Origin: Tanypteryx hageni
Taxonomy: Eukaryota > Arthropoda > Insecta > Odonata > Petaluridae
DNA: 64,000 bases
Direction of reading: 5' to 3'
Assembly: GCA_028673005.1 (NCBI GenBank)
Contig: CM054115.1
Coordinates: 2,604,001-2,668,000, forward strand
Shown: positions 21,454 to 32,622 of the stretch, piece by piece
How positions within the stretch are numbered: position 1 is the stretch's first letter
Layout of the letters: every line of letters begins with the position of its first letter
Notes under the pieces: generated by a model
The model's database searches: none
Told to the model about the DNA's origin: nothing
The model's input: only the letters and a program-made list of their open reading frames with translations
Position numbers and translations under genes: made by a program

Positions 21454-24400
21454 GGAGAAACGATAGTAGAGGATGCGATAGAGGGAAGAACGATCGAGGT
21501 GGAGGCGATAGACGGAGGAACGATAGAGGTGGAGGCTATAGAGTGGAGAATGGTAATGGGGGAAGCGATAGAATGAGAAACGATAGTAGAGGTGGCGATA
21601 GAGGTAGGAACGATCGAGGTGGAGGCGATAGACGGAGAAACGATAGAGGTGGAGGCTATAGAGTGGAGAATGTTTAGGGGGGAAGCGATAGAGGGAGGAA
21701 CGATAGTAGAGGATGCGATAGAATGAGGAACGATCGAGGTGGAGGCGATAGACGGAGGAACGATAGAGGTGGAGGCTATAGAGTGGAGAATGGTAATGGG
21801 TGAAGCGATAGATTGAGGAACGATAGTAGAGGAGGCGATAGAGGGAAAAACGATCGATGTGGAGGCGATAGACGGAGGAACGATAGAGGTGGAGGCTATA
21901 GAGTGGAGAATGGTAGTGGGGGAAGAGATAGAGGGAGGAACGATAGTAGAGGAGGCTATAGAGGGAGGAACGATCGAGGTGGAGGCGATAGACGGAGGAA
22001 CGATAGAGTTGGAGGCTATAGAGTGGAGAATGGTAGTGGGGGAAGCGATAGAGGGAGGAACGATAGTAGAGGATGCGATAGAGGGAGGAACGATCGAGGT
22101 GGAGGCGATAGACGGAGGAACGATAGAGGTGGAGGCTATAGAGTGGAGAATGTTTAGTGGGGGAAGCGATAGAGGGAGGAACGATAGTAGAGGATGCGAT
22201 AGAATGAGGAACGATCGAGGTGGAGGCGATAGACGGAGGAACGATAGAGGTGGAGGCTATAGAGTGGAGAATGGTAATGGGGGAAGCGATAGAATGAGGA
22301 ACGATAGTAGAGGAGGCGATAGAATGAGGAACGATCGAGGAGGAGGCGATAGACGGAGGAACGATAGAGGTGGAGCCTATAGAGTGGAGAATGGTAATGG
22401 GGGAAGCGATAGAATGAGGAACGATAGTAGAGGAGGCGATAGAGGGAGGAACGATCGAGGTGGAGGCGATAGACGGAGGAACGATAGAGGTGGAGGCTAT
22501 AGAGTGGAGAATGGTAGTGGGGGAAGCGATAGAGGGAGGAAAGATAGTAGAGGAGGCGATAGAGTGAGGAACGATCGAGGTGGAGGCGATAGACGGAGGA
22601 ACGATAGAGGTGGAGGCTATAGAGTGGAGAATGTTTAGTGGGGGAAGCGAGAGAGGGAGGAAGGATAGTAGAGGATGCGATAGAATGAGGAACGATCGAG
22701 GTGGAGGCGATAGACGGAGGAACGATAGAGGTGGAGACTAAAGAGTGGAGAATGGTAATGGGGGAAGCGATAGAATGAGGAACGATAGTAGAGGAGGCGA
22801 TAGAGTGAGGAACGATCGAGGTGGAGGCGATAGACGGAGGAACGATAGAGGTGGAGGCTATAGAGTGGAGAATGTTTAGTGGGGGAAGCGATAGAGGGAG
22901 GAACGATAGTAGAGGATGCGATAGAATGAGGAACGATCGAGGTGGAGGCGATAGACGGAGGAACGATAGAGGTGGAGGCTATAGAGTGGAGAATGGTAAT
23001 GGGGGAAGCGATAGAATGAGGAACGATAGTAGAGGAGGCGATAGAATGAGGAACAATCGAGGTGGAGGCGATAGACGGAGGAACGATAGAGGTGGAGGCT
23101 ATAGAGTGGAAAATGGTAGTGGGGGAAGAGATAGAGGGATGAACGATAGTAGAGGTGGCGATAGAGGGAGGAACGATCGAGGTGGAGGCGACAGACGGAG
23201 GAACGATAGAGGTGGAGGCTATAGAGTGGAGAATGGTAGTGGGGGAAGAGATAGAGGGAGGAACGATAATAGAGGAGGCGATAGAGGGAGGAACGATAGA
23301 GTTGGAGGCTATAGAGTGGAGAATGGTAGTGGGGGAAGCGATAGAGGGAGGAACGATAGTATAGTATTCGATAGAGCTAGGAACGATTGAGGTGGAGGCG
23401 ATAGACGTAGGAACGATAGAAGTGGAGGCTATAGAGTGGAAAATGGTAGTGGGGGAAGAGATAGAGGGATGAACGATAGTAGAGGTGGCGATAGAGGGAG
23501 GAACGATCGAGGTGGAGGCGATAGACGGAGAAACGATAGAGTTGGAGGCTATAGAGTGGAGAATGGTAGTGGGGGAAGCGATAGAGGGAGGAACGATAGT
23601 AGAGGATGCGATAGAGGAAGGAACGATCGAGGTGGAGGCGATAGACGGAGGAACGATGGAGGTGGAGGCTATAGAGTGGAGAATGGTAATGGGGGAAGCG
23701 ATAGAATGAGGAACGATAGCAGAGGAGGCGATAGAGGGAGGAACGAACGAGGTGGAGGCGATAGACGGAGGAACGATAGAGGTGGAGGCTATGGAGTGGA
23801 GAATGGTAGTGGGGGAAGAGATAGAGGGAGGAACGATAGTAGAGGAGGCGATAGATGGAGGAACGATCGAGGTGGAGGCGATAGACGGAGGAACGATAGA
23901 GTTGGAGGCTATAGAGTGGAGAATGGTAGTGGGGGAAGCGATAGAGGAAGGAACGATAGAGGTGGAGGCTATAGAGTAGAGAATGGTAGTGGAGGAAGAG
24001 ATAGAGGGAGGAACGATAGTAGAGGAGGCGATAGAGGGAGGAACGATCGAGGTGGAGGCGATAGACCGAGGAACGATAGAGTTGGAGGCTATAGAGTGGA
24101 AAATGGTAGTGGGGGAAGCGATAGAGGGAGGAACGATAGTAGAGGATGCGATAGAGTGAGGAACGATCGAGGTGGAGGCGATAGACGGAGGAACGATAGA
24201 GGTGGAGGCTATAGAGTGGAAAATGGTAGTGGGGGAAGAGATAGAGGTATGAACGATAGTAGAGGAGGCGATAGAGGGAGGAACGATCGAGGTGGAGGCG
24301 ATAGACGGAGGAAAGATAGAGGTGGAGGCTATAGAGTGGAGAATGGTAGTGGGGGAAGCGATAGATCGAGGAACGATAGTAGAGAATGCGATAGAGGGAG

Positions 24401-24605
24401 GAACGATCGAGGTGGAGGCGATAGACGGAGGAACGATAGAGGTGGAGGCTATAGTGTGGAGAATGGTAGTGGGGGATGCGATAGAGGGAGGAACCATAGT
24501 AGAGGATGCGATAGAGGGAGGAACGATTGAGGTGGAGGCGATAGACGGAGGAACGATAGAGGTGGAGGCTATAGAGTGGAGAATGGTAGTGGGGGAAGCG
24601 ATAGA
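21454..24605. repeat. HOR H6 (3,152 bp)
   Basis: Carries one TATAGTATTCGATAG pair near 23,360 and then switches at 23,617-23,658 to the CGATGGAGG monomers. It therefore lacks the TTCGAT B, the aberrant cassette and everything between. The switch is the P1/P2 super-repeat junction. It looks identical to H8 in every stretch compared. Confidence 0.85.
23617..23658. repeat. P1/P2 junction (hybrid monomer)
   Basis: The left side carries GATAGAGGAAGG, shared with 45,230; the right side carries CGATGGAGG, shared with 10,150. No other monomer class combines the two, so the exchange point lies between these marks. Confidence 0.8.
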
Positions 24606-26811
24606 GGAGAAACGATAGTAGAGGATGCGATAGAGGGAAGAACGATCGAGGTGGAGGCGATAGACGGAGGAACGATAAAGGTGGAGGCTATAGAGTGGAG
24701 AATGGTAATGGGGGAAGCGATAGAATGAGAAACGATAGTAGAGGTGGCGATAGAGGGAGGAACGATCGAGGTGGAGGCGATAGACGGAGGAACGATAGAG
24801 GTGGAGGCTATAGAGTGGAGAATGTTTAGGGGGGAAGCGATAGAGGGAGGAACGATAGTAGAGGATGCGATAGAATGAGGAACGATCGAGGTGGAGGCGA
24901 TAGACGGAGGAACGATAGAGGTGGAGGCTATAGAGTGGAGAATGGTAATGGGTGAAGCGATAGAATGAGGAACGATAGTAGAGGAGGCGATAGAGGGAGG
25001 AAAGAACGAGGTGGAGGCGATAGACGGAGGAACGATAGAGGTGGAGGCTATAGAGTGGAGAATGGTAGTGGGGGAAGAGATAGAGGGAGGAACGATAGTA
25101 GAGGAGGCGATAGAGGGAGGAACGATCGAGGTGGAGGCGATAGACGGAGAAACGATAGAGTTGGAGGCTATAGAGTGGAGAATGTTTAGTGGGGGAAGCG
25201 ATAGAGGGAGGAACGATAGTAGAGGATGCGATAGAATGAGGAACGATCGAGGTGGAGGCGATAGACGGAGGAACGATAGAGGTGGAGGCTATAGAGTGGA
25301 GAATGGTAATGGGGGAAGCGATAGAATGAGGAACGATAGTAGAGGAGGCGATAGAATGAGGAACGATCGAGGTGGAGGCGATAGACGGAGGAACGATAGA
25401 GGTGGAGGCTATAGAGTGGAGAATGGTAATGGGGGAAGCGATAGAATGAGGAACGATAGTAGAGGAGGCGATAGAGGGAGGAACGATCGAGGTGGAGGCG
25501 ATAGACGGAGGAACGATAGAGGTGGAGGCTATAGAGTGGAGAATGGTAGTGGGGGAAGCGATAGAGGGAGGAACGATAGTAGAGGAGGCGATAGAGTGAG
25601 GAACGATCGAGGTGGAGGCGATAGACGGAGGAACGATAGAGGTGGAGGCTATAGAGTGGAGAATGTTTAGTGGGGGAAGCGAGAGAGGGAGGAACGATAG
25701 TAGAGGATGCGATAGAATGAGGAACGATCGAGGTGGAGGCGATAGACGGAGGAACGATAGAGGTGGAGACTATAGAGTGGAGAATGGTAATGGGGGAAGC
25801 TATAGAATGAGGAACGATAGTAGAGGAGGCGATAGAGTGAGGAACGATCGAGGTGGAGGCGATAGACGGAGGAACGATAGAGGTGGAGGCTATAGAGTGG
25901 AGAATGTTTAGTGGGGGAAGCGATAGAGGGAGGAACGATAGTAGAGGATGCGATAGAATGAGGAACGATCGAGGTGGAGGCGATAGACGGAGGAACGATA
26001 GAGGTGGAGGCTATAGAGTGGAGAATGTTTAGGGGGGAAGCGATAGGGGGAGGAACGATAGTAGAGGATGCGATAGAATGAGGAACGATCGAGGTGGAGG
26101 CGATAGACGGAGGAACGGTAGAGGTGGAGGCTATAGAGTGGAGAATGGTAATGGGGGAAGCGATAGAATGAGGAACGATAGTAGAGGAGGCGATAGAGGG
26201 AGGAACGATCGAGGTGGAGGCGATAGACGGAGGAACGATAGAGGTGGAGGCTATAGAGTGGAGAATGGTAGTGGGGGAAGCGATAGAGGGAGGAACGATA
26301 GTAGAGGAGGCGATAGAGTGAGGAACGATCGAGGTGGAGGCGATAGACGGAGGAACGATAGAGGTGGAGACTATAGAGTGGAGAATGTTTAGTGGGGGAT
26401 GCGATAGAGGGAGGAACGATAATAGAGGATGTGATAGAAGAAGGAACGATCGAGGTGGAGGCGATAGATGGAGGAACGATAGAGGTGGAGGCTATAGAGT
26501 GGAGAATGGTAATGGGGGAAGCGATAGAATGAGGAACGATAGTAGAGGAGGCGATAGAGTGAGGAACGAACGAGGTGGAGGCGATAGACGGAGGAACGAT
26601 AAAGGTGGAGTCTATAGAGTGGAGAATTGTAGTGGGGGAAGAGATAGAGGGAGGAACGATAGTAGAAGAGGCGATGGAGGGAGAAACGATCGAGGTGGAG
26701 GCGATAGACGGAGGAACGATAGAGGTGGAGGCTATAGAGTGGAGAATGTTTAGGGGGGAAGCGATAGAGGGAGGAACGATAGTAGAGGATTCGATAGAGG
26801 GAGGAACGATT

Positions 26812-26830
26812 GAGGTGGAGGCGATAGACG
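26812..26830. repeat. Deletion junction inside P2
   Basis: Up to 26,811 the sequence has CGATTGAGG like 34,828; from 26,831 it has GACGGAGG like 18,814, where the left parent would read GACGTAGG. The switch falls in the 19 bp between, inside one monomer and in register. Confidence 0.85.
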
Positions 26831-28367
26831 GAGGAACGATAGAGGTGGAGGCTATAGAGTGGAGAATGTTTAGTGGGGGAAGCGAGAGAGGGAGGAACGA
26901 TAGTAGAGGATGCGATAGAATGAGGAACGATCGAGGTGGAGGCGATAGACGGAGGAACGATAGAGGTGGAGACTAAAGAGTGGAGAATGGTAATGGGGGA
27001 AGCGATAGAATGAGGAACGATAGTAGAGGAGGCGATAGAGTGAGGAACGATCGAGGTGGAGGCGATAGACGGAGGAACGATAGAGGTGGAGGCTATAGAG
27101 TGGAGAATGTTTAGTGGGGGAAGCGATAGAGGGAGGAACGATAGTAGAGGATGCGATAGAATGAGGAACGATCGAGGTGGAGGCGATAGACGGAGGAACG
27201 ATAGAGGTGGAGGCTATAGAGTGGAGAATGGTAATGGGGGAAGCGATAGAATGAGGAACGATAGTAAAGGAGGCGATAGAATGAGGAACAATCGAGGTGG
27301 AGGCGATAGACGGAGGAACGATAGAGGTGGAGGCTATAGAGTGGAAAATGGTAGTGGGGGAAGAGATAGAGGGATGAACGATAGTAGAGGTGGCGATAGA
27401 GGGAGGAACGATCGAGGTGGAGGCGACAGACGGAGGAACGATAGAGGTGGAGGCTATAGAGTGGAGAATGGTAGTGGGGGAAGAGATAGAGGGAGGAACG
27501 ATAATAGAGGAGGCGATAGAGGGAGGAACGATAGAGTTGGAGGCTATAGAGTGGAGAATGGTAGTGGGGGAAGCGATAGAGGGAGGAACGATAGTATAGT
27601 ATTCGATAGAGCTAGGAACGATTGAGGTGGAGGCGATAGACGTAGGATCGATAGAGGTGGAGGCTATAGAGTGGAAAATGGTAGTGGGGGAAGAGATAGA
27701 GGGATGAACGATAGTAGAGGTGGCGATAGAGGGAGGAACGATCGAGGTGGAGGCGATAGACGGAGAAACGATAGAGTTGGAGGCTATAGAGTGGAGAATG
27801 GTAGTGGGGGAAGCGATAGAGGGAGGAACGATAGTAGAGGATGCGATAGAGGGAGGAACGATCGAGGTGGAGGCGATAGACGGAGGAACGATAGAGGTGG
27901 AGGCTATAGAGTGGAGAATGTTTAGTGGGGGAAGCGATAGAGGGAGGAACGATAGTAGAGGTTGCGATAGAGGGAGGAACGATCGAGGTGGAGGCGATAG
28001 ACGGAGGAACGATAGAGGTGGAGGCTATAGAGTGGAGAATGGTAGTGGGGGAAGAGATAGAGGGAGGAACGATAATAGAGGAGGCGATAGAGGGAGGAAC
28101 GATCGAGGTGGAGTCGATAGACGGAGGAACGATAGAGTTGGAGGCTATAGAGTGGAGAATGGTAGTGGGGGAAGCGATAGAGGGAGGAACGATAGTATAG
28201 TATTCGATAGAGGTAGGAACGATTGAGGTGGAGGCGATAGACGTAGGAACGATAGAGGTGGAGGCTATAGAGTGGAAAATGGTAGTGGGGGAAGAGATAG
28301 AGGGATGAACGATAGTAGAGGTGGCGATAGAGGGAGGAACGATCGAGGTGGAGGCGATAGACGGAGA

Positions 28368-28377
28368 AACGATAGAG
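28368..28377. repeat. Hybrid junction into the aberrant cassette (H7)
   Basis: The 20,351-20,360 event again, carried by the 8,017-bp duplication. It shows the event came before that duplication. Confidence 0.8.
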
Positions 28378-29470
28378 GTGCAGGCTATAGATTGGAGAAT
28401 GGTAGTGGGGGAAGCGATAGAGGGAGGTACGATAGTAGAGAGGCGAAAGAGGGAGGAACGATCGAGGTGGAGGCGATAGACGGAGGAACGATAGAGGTGG
28501 AGGGTATAGAGTGGAGAATGGTAGTGGGGGAAGTGATAGAGGGAGGAACGATAGTAGAGGAGGCGATAGAGGGAGGAACGATAGAGGTGGAGGCTATAGA
28601 GTGGAGAATGTTTAGGGGGGAAGCGATAGAGGGAGGAACGATAGTAGAGGATGCGATAGAATGAGGAACGATCGAGGTGGAGGCGATAGACGGAGGAACG
28701 ATGGAGGTGGAGGCTATAGAGTGGAGAATGGTAATGGGGGAAGCGATAGAATGAGGAACGATAGCAGAGGAGGCGATAGAGGGAGGAACGAACGAGGTGG
28801 AGGCGATAGACGGAGGAACGATAGAGGTGGAGGCTATGGAGTGGAGAATGGTAGTGGGGGAAAAGATAGATGGAGGAACGATAGTAGAGGAGGCGATAGA
28901 GGGAGGAACGATCGAGGTGGAGGCGATAGACCGAGGAACGATAGAGTTGGAGGCTATAGAGTGGAAAATGGTAGTGGGGGAAGCGATAGAGGGAGGAACG
29001 ATAGTAGAGGATGCGATAGAGTGAGGAACGATCGAGGTGGAGGCGATAGACGGAGGAACGATAGAGGTGGAGGCTATAGAGTGGAAAATGGTAGTGGGGG
29101 AAGAGATAGAGGTATGAACGATAGTAGAGGAGGCGATAGAGGGAGGAACGATCGAGGTGGAGGCGATAGACGGAGGAAAGATAGAGGTGGAGGCTATAGA
29201 GTGGAGAATGGTAGTGGGGGAAGCGATAGAGGGAGGAACGATAGTAGAGAATGCGATAGAGGGAGGAACGATCGAGGTGGAGGCGATAGACGGAGGAACG
29301 ATAGAGGTGGAGGCTATAGTGTGGAGAATGGTAGTGGGGGATGCGATAGTGGGAGGAACCATAGTAGAGGATGCGATAGAGGGAGGAACGATTGAGGTGG
29401 AGGCGATAGACGGAGGAACGATAGAGGTGGAGGCTATAGAGTGGAGAATGGTAGTGGGGGAAGCGATAGA

Positions 29471-32400
29471 GGAGAAACGATAGTAGAGGATGCGATAGAG
29501 GGAAGAACGATCGAGGTGGAGGCGATAGACGGAGGAACGATAGAGGTGGAGGCTATAGAGTGGAGAATGGTAATGGGGGAAGCGATAGAATGAGAAACGA
29601 TAGTAGAGGTGGCGATAGAGGTAGGAACGATCGAGGTGGAGGCGATAGACGGAGAAACGATAGAGGTGGAGGCTATAGAGTGGAGAATGTTTAGGGGGGA
29701 AGCGATAGAGGGAGGAACGATAGTAGAGGATGCGATAGAATGAGGAACGATCGAGGTGGAGGCGATAGACGGAGGAACGATAGAGGTGGAGGCTATAGAG
29801 TGGAGAATGGTAATGGGTGAAGCGATAGATTGAGGAACGATAGTAGAGGAGGCGATAGAGGGAAAAACGATCGATGTGGAGGCGATAGACGGAGGAACGA
29901 TAGAGGTGGAGGCTATAGAGTGGAGAATGGTAGTGGGGGAAGAGATAGAGGGAGGAACGATAGTAGAGGAGGCTATAGAGGGAGGAACGATCGAGGTGGA
30001 GGCGATAGACGGAGGAACGATAGAGTTGGAGGCTATAGAGTGGAGAATGGTAGTGGGGGAAGCGATAGAGGGAGGAACGATAGTAGAGGATGCGATAGAG
30101 GGAGGAACGATCGAGGTGGAGGCGATAGACGGAGGAACGATAGAGGTGGAGGCTATAGAGTGGAGAATGTTTAGTGGGGGAAGCGATAGAGGGAGGAACG
30201 ATAGTAGAGGATGCGATAGAATGAGGAACGATCGAGGTGGAGGCGATAGACGGAGGAACGATAGAGGTGGAGGCTATAGAGTGGAGAATGGTAATGGGGG
30301 AAGCGATAGAATGAGGAACGATAGTAGAGGAGGCGATAGAATGAGGAACGATCGAGGAGGAGGCGATAGACGGAGGAACGATAGAGGTGGAGCCTATAGA
30401 GTGGAGAATGGTAATGGGGGAAGCGATAGAATGAGGAACGATAGTAGAGGAGGCGATAGAGGGAGGAACGATCGAGGTGGAGGCGATAGACGGAGGAACG
30501 ATAGAGGTGGAGGCTATAGAGTGGAGAATGGTAGTGGGGGAAGCGATAGAGGGAGGAAAGATAGTAGAGGAGGCGATAGAGTGAGGAACGATCGAGGTGG
30601 AGGCGATAGACGGAGGAACGATAGAGGTGGAGGCTATAGAGTGGAGAATGTTTAGTGGGGGAAGCGAGAGAGGGAGGAAGGATAGTAGAGGATGCGATAG
30701 AATGAGGAACGATCGAGGTGGAGGCGATAGACGGAGGAACGATAGAGGTGGAGACTAAAGAGTGGAGAATGGTAATGGGGGAAGCGATAGAATGAGGAAC
30801 GATAGTAGAGGAGGCGATAGAGTGAGGAACGATCGAGGTGGAGGCGATAGACGGAGGAACGATAGAGGTGGAGGCTATAGAGTGGAGAATGTTTAGTGGG
30901 GGAAGCGATAGAGGGAGGAACGATAGTAGAGGATGCGATAGAATGAGGAACGATCGAGGTGGAGGCGATAGACGGAGGAACGATAGAGGTGGAGGCTATA
31001 GAGTGGAGAATGGTAATGGGGGAAGCGATAGAATGAGGAACGATAGTAGAGGAGGCGATAGAATGAGGAACAATCGAGGTGGAGGCGATAGACGGAGGAA
31101 CGATAGAGGTGGAGGCTATAGAGTGGAAAATGGTAGTGGGGGAAGAGATAGAGGGATGAACGATAGTAGAGGTGGCGATAGAGGGAGGAACGATCGAGGT
31201 GGAGGCGACAGACGGAGGAACGATAGAGGTGGAGGCTATAGAGTGGAGAATGGTAGTGGGGGAAGAGATAGAGGGAGGAACGATAATAGAGGAGGCGATA
31301 GAGGGAGGAACGATAGAGTTGGAGGCTATAGAGTGGAGAATGGTAGTGGGGGAAGCGATAGAGGGAGGAACGATAGTATAGTATTCGATAGAGCTAGGAA
31401 CGATTGAGGTGGAGGCGATAGACGTAGGAACGATAGAAGTGGAGGCTATAGAGTGGAAAATGGTAGTGGGGGAAGAGATAGAGGGATGAACGATAGTAGA
31501 GGTGGCGATAGAGGGAGGAACGATCGAGGTGGAGGCGATAGACGGAGAAACGATAGAGTTGGAGGCTATAGAGTGGAGAATGGTAGTGGGGGAAGCGATA
31601 GAGGGAGGAACGATAGTAGAGGATGCGATAGAGGAAGGAACGATCGAGGTGGAGGCGATAGACGGAGGAACGATGGAGGTGGAGGCTATAGAGTGGAGAA
31701 TGGTAATGGGGGAAGCGATAGAATGAGGAACGATAGCAGAGGAGGCGATAGAGGGAGGAACGAACGAGGTGGAGGCGATAGACGGAGGAACGATAGAGGT
31801 GGAGGCTATGGAGTGGAGAATGGTAGTGGGGGAAGAGATAGAGGGAGGAACGATAGTAGAGGAGGCGATAGATGGAGGAACGATCGAGGTGGAGGCGATA
31901 GACGGAGGAACGATAGAGTTGGAGGCTATAGAGTGGAGAATGGTAGTGGGGGAAGCGATAGAGGAAGGAACGATAGAGGTGGAGGCTATAGAGTAGAGAA
32001 TGGTAGTGGAGGAAGAGATAGAGGGAGGAACGATAGTAGAGGAGGCGATAGAGGGAGGAACGATCGAGGTGGAGGCGATAGACCGAGGAACGATAGAGTT
32101 GGAGGCTATAGAGTGGAAAATGGTAGTGGGGGAAGCGATAGAGGGAGGAACGATAGTAGAGGATGCGATAGAGTGAGGAACGATCGAGGTGGAGGCGATA
32201 GACGGAGGAACGATAGAGGTGGAGGCTATAGAGTGGAAAATGGTAGTGGGGGAAGAGATAGAGGTATGAACGATAGTAGAGGAGGCGATAGAGGGAGGAA
32301 CGATCGAGGTGGAGGCGATAGACGGAGGAAAGATAGAGGTGGAGGCTATAGAGTGGAGAATGGTAGTGGGGGAAGCGATAGATCGAGGAACGATAGTAGA

Positions 32401-32622
32401 GAATGCGATAGAGGGAGGAACGATCGAGGTGGAGGCGATAGACGGAGGAACGATAGAGGTGGAGGCTATAGTGTGGAGAATGGTAGTGGGGGATGCGATA
32501 GAGGGAGGAACCATAGTAGAGGATGCGATAGAGGGAGGAACGATTGAGGTGGAGGCGATAGACGGAGGAACGATAGAGGTGGAGGCTATAGAGTGGAGAA
32601 TGGTAGTGGGGGAAGCGATAGA
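29471..32622. repeat. HOR H8 (3,152 bp)
   Basis: An 8,017-bp-offset copy of H6, including GAGGGAAAAACGATCGATG near 29,860, GGAAGGATAG near 30,675 and the P2/P3 junction at 31,634-31,675. H11 and H12 differ from both at these first two sites, so H6 and H8 are closest kin. Confidence 0.85.
31634..31675. repeat. P2/P3 junction (hybrid monomer)
   Basis: The same combination of GAGGAAGG and CGATGGAGG as at 23.6 kb. Two identical junctions in series mark the block between them as one full turn of a tandem multiplication. Confidence 0.8.

Larger units (their letters stand above)
10143..23622. repeat. Super-repeat P1 (13,480 bp)
   Basis: First of three tandem copies of a ~13.6-kb block. It aligns to P3 at an offset of 21,497 bp up to ~11,880 and 21,617 bp after that; the 120-bp step is the monomer missing in H3. 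Its right end is the hybrid junction at 23,617-23,658. It contains the end of H2, all of H3, H4 and H5, and most of H6. Confidence 0.8.
24606..29470. repeat. HOR H7 (4,865 bp, fusion of two HOR halves)
   Basis: The left part follows the H3/H9 class up to the TTCGAT B near 26,790. The right part, from 26,812-26,830 on, follows the H5 class, with the paired TATAGTATTCGATAG monomers and the truncated cassette near 28,427. It is a recombinant of two HOR types. Confidence 0.85.
23623..31639. repeat. Super-repeat P2 (8,017 bp, internally deleted)
   Basis: Second tandem copy. It starts with the 10.14-kb type sequence and ends with the same hybrid junction as P1. At 26,812-26,830 it jumps from the 34.8-kb type to the 40.4-kb type, removing 5,583 bp relative to P3. 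Seen another way, 18,795-26,811 and 26,812-34,828 are an 8,017-bp tandem pair with no difference in the stretches compared. Confidence 0.8.
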
